The notes under the pieces are model-generated. The model was not told the DNA's origin, did not search any database, and saw only the letters and a program-made list of their open reading frames with translations. 41,803 nt of DNA, taken from Meridianimarinicoccus roseus (GTDB taxonomy: Bacteria; Pseudomonadota; Alphaproteobacteria; Rhodobacterales; Rhodobacteraceae). The DNA lies in contig NZ_QGKU01000042.1 of the NCBI RefSeq assembly GCF_003172915.1, positions 1 through 41,803 on the forward strand, given 5' to 3'. Shown piece by piece: positions 41,713-41,803 of the stretch (positions are counted from its first letter, which is position 1; the number at the start of each line of letters is the position of its first letter). The position numbers and the translations under genes are program-made.

Positions 41713-41803
41713 TTGCCCCTGACGGGATTGCGGCGGACACGATCCATGGCGTGGGCCGGGTGTACGCCGTTCCTGAAGACCGCCGGATCGAGCCCGTCAT
41801 TCC
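41713..41803 (+). pseudogene. IS1182-like transposase fragment, copy 2 (cut by the window)
   Basis: Begins TTGCCCCTGACGGGATTG right after the IS21-like end and reads GIAADTIHGVGRVYAVPEDR in one frame up to the window end. It is almost identical to 19924-20015 but keeps the base that copy 1 lost. The abrupt junction suggests that an IS21-type element inserted into the IS1182-like gene. Confidence 0.6.

Noticed and set aside
1-41803. CRISPR arrays, tRNA and rRNA genes
   Set aside because: No regularly spaced repeats and no cloverleaf or rRNA-like segments were noticed; a covariance search was not possible here.

Overview
This is a high-GC alphaproteobacterial window that reads like a marine Rhodobacteraceae (roseobacter-type) genome. 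The pointers are the VPLPA-type C-terminal sorting tail, an FnrL-like box ahead of cydAB, a ParDE module, a phasin, CbbY-like and AcoC-like enzymes, and short RpiR-controlled sugar operons. The species cannot be fixed from sequence alone. No rRNA, tRNA or CRISPR array was seen.

Layout. (1) 1-5.2 kb: the 3' part of trpS, an intact parDE toxin-antitoxin pair, a small secreted protein, a broken VPLPA-CTERM surface-protein gene, and decayed IS remnants. (2) 5.2-17.2 kb: a redox, sulfide and NO stress island. It holds oxyR diverging from a 1-Cys peroxiredoxin, a dps pseudogene, a persulfide-dioxygenase-like metallo-hydrolase, an NsrR-like Rrf2 regulator diverging from cydDC-cydABX (cytochrome bd and its assembly exporter), a TDT/SLAC1 anion transporter, a periplasmic DsrE-like protein and a truncated flavocytochrome c/SQR-type gene. 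(3) 17.1-20.3 kb: an IS graveyard (IS481-like, IS5-like, IS21-like and IS1182-like fragments) that carries an antitoxin with a frameshifted toxin, and a phasin. (4) 20.7-39.1 kb: a large catabolic locus around one RpiR/SIS regulator. Upstream lie a CUT1 sugar ABC importer, a transglutaminase-like protein of unknown role, an FGGY kinase, a VOC protein, a class II aldolase, a CbbY-type phosphatase, an ABM protein and a metallo-beta-lactamase-fold protein with a degenerate metal site. Downstream lie acetoin-dehydrogenase-like E1 alpha/beta, an unusual transaldolase-family protein, an E2 with a fused alpha/beta hydrolase, a transketolase and an AhpD-like protein. (5) 39.1-41.8 kb: a decayed exopolysaccharide edge with a broken manC and an intact ExoY-type sugar transferase, ending in a second copy of the IS21/IS1182 remnants.

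How it works together. The stress island would combine peroxide removal, persulfide oxidation to sulfite with possible export, and a sulfide- and NO-tolerant terminal oxidase. The large locus looks like a self-contained import, phosphorylate, cleave route for a sugar or deoxyketose-like compound. It ends in pentose-phosphate intermediates and an acyl-CoA made by a TPP/lipoate complex. Its substrate cannot be named from sequence. This gene combination is the best candidate here for an undescribed system.
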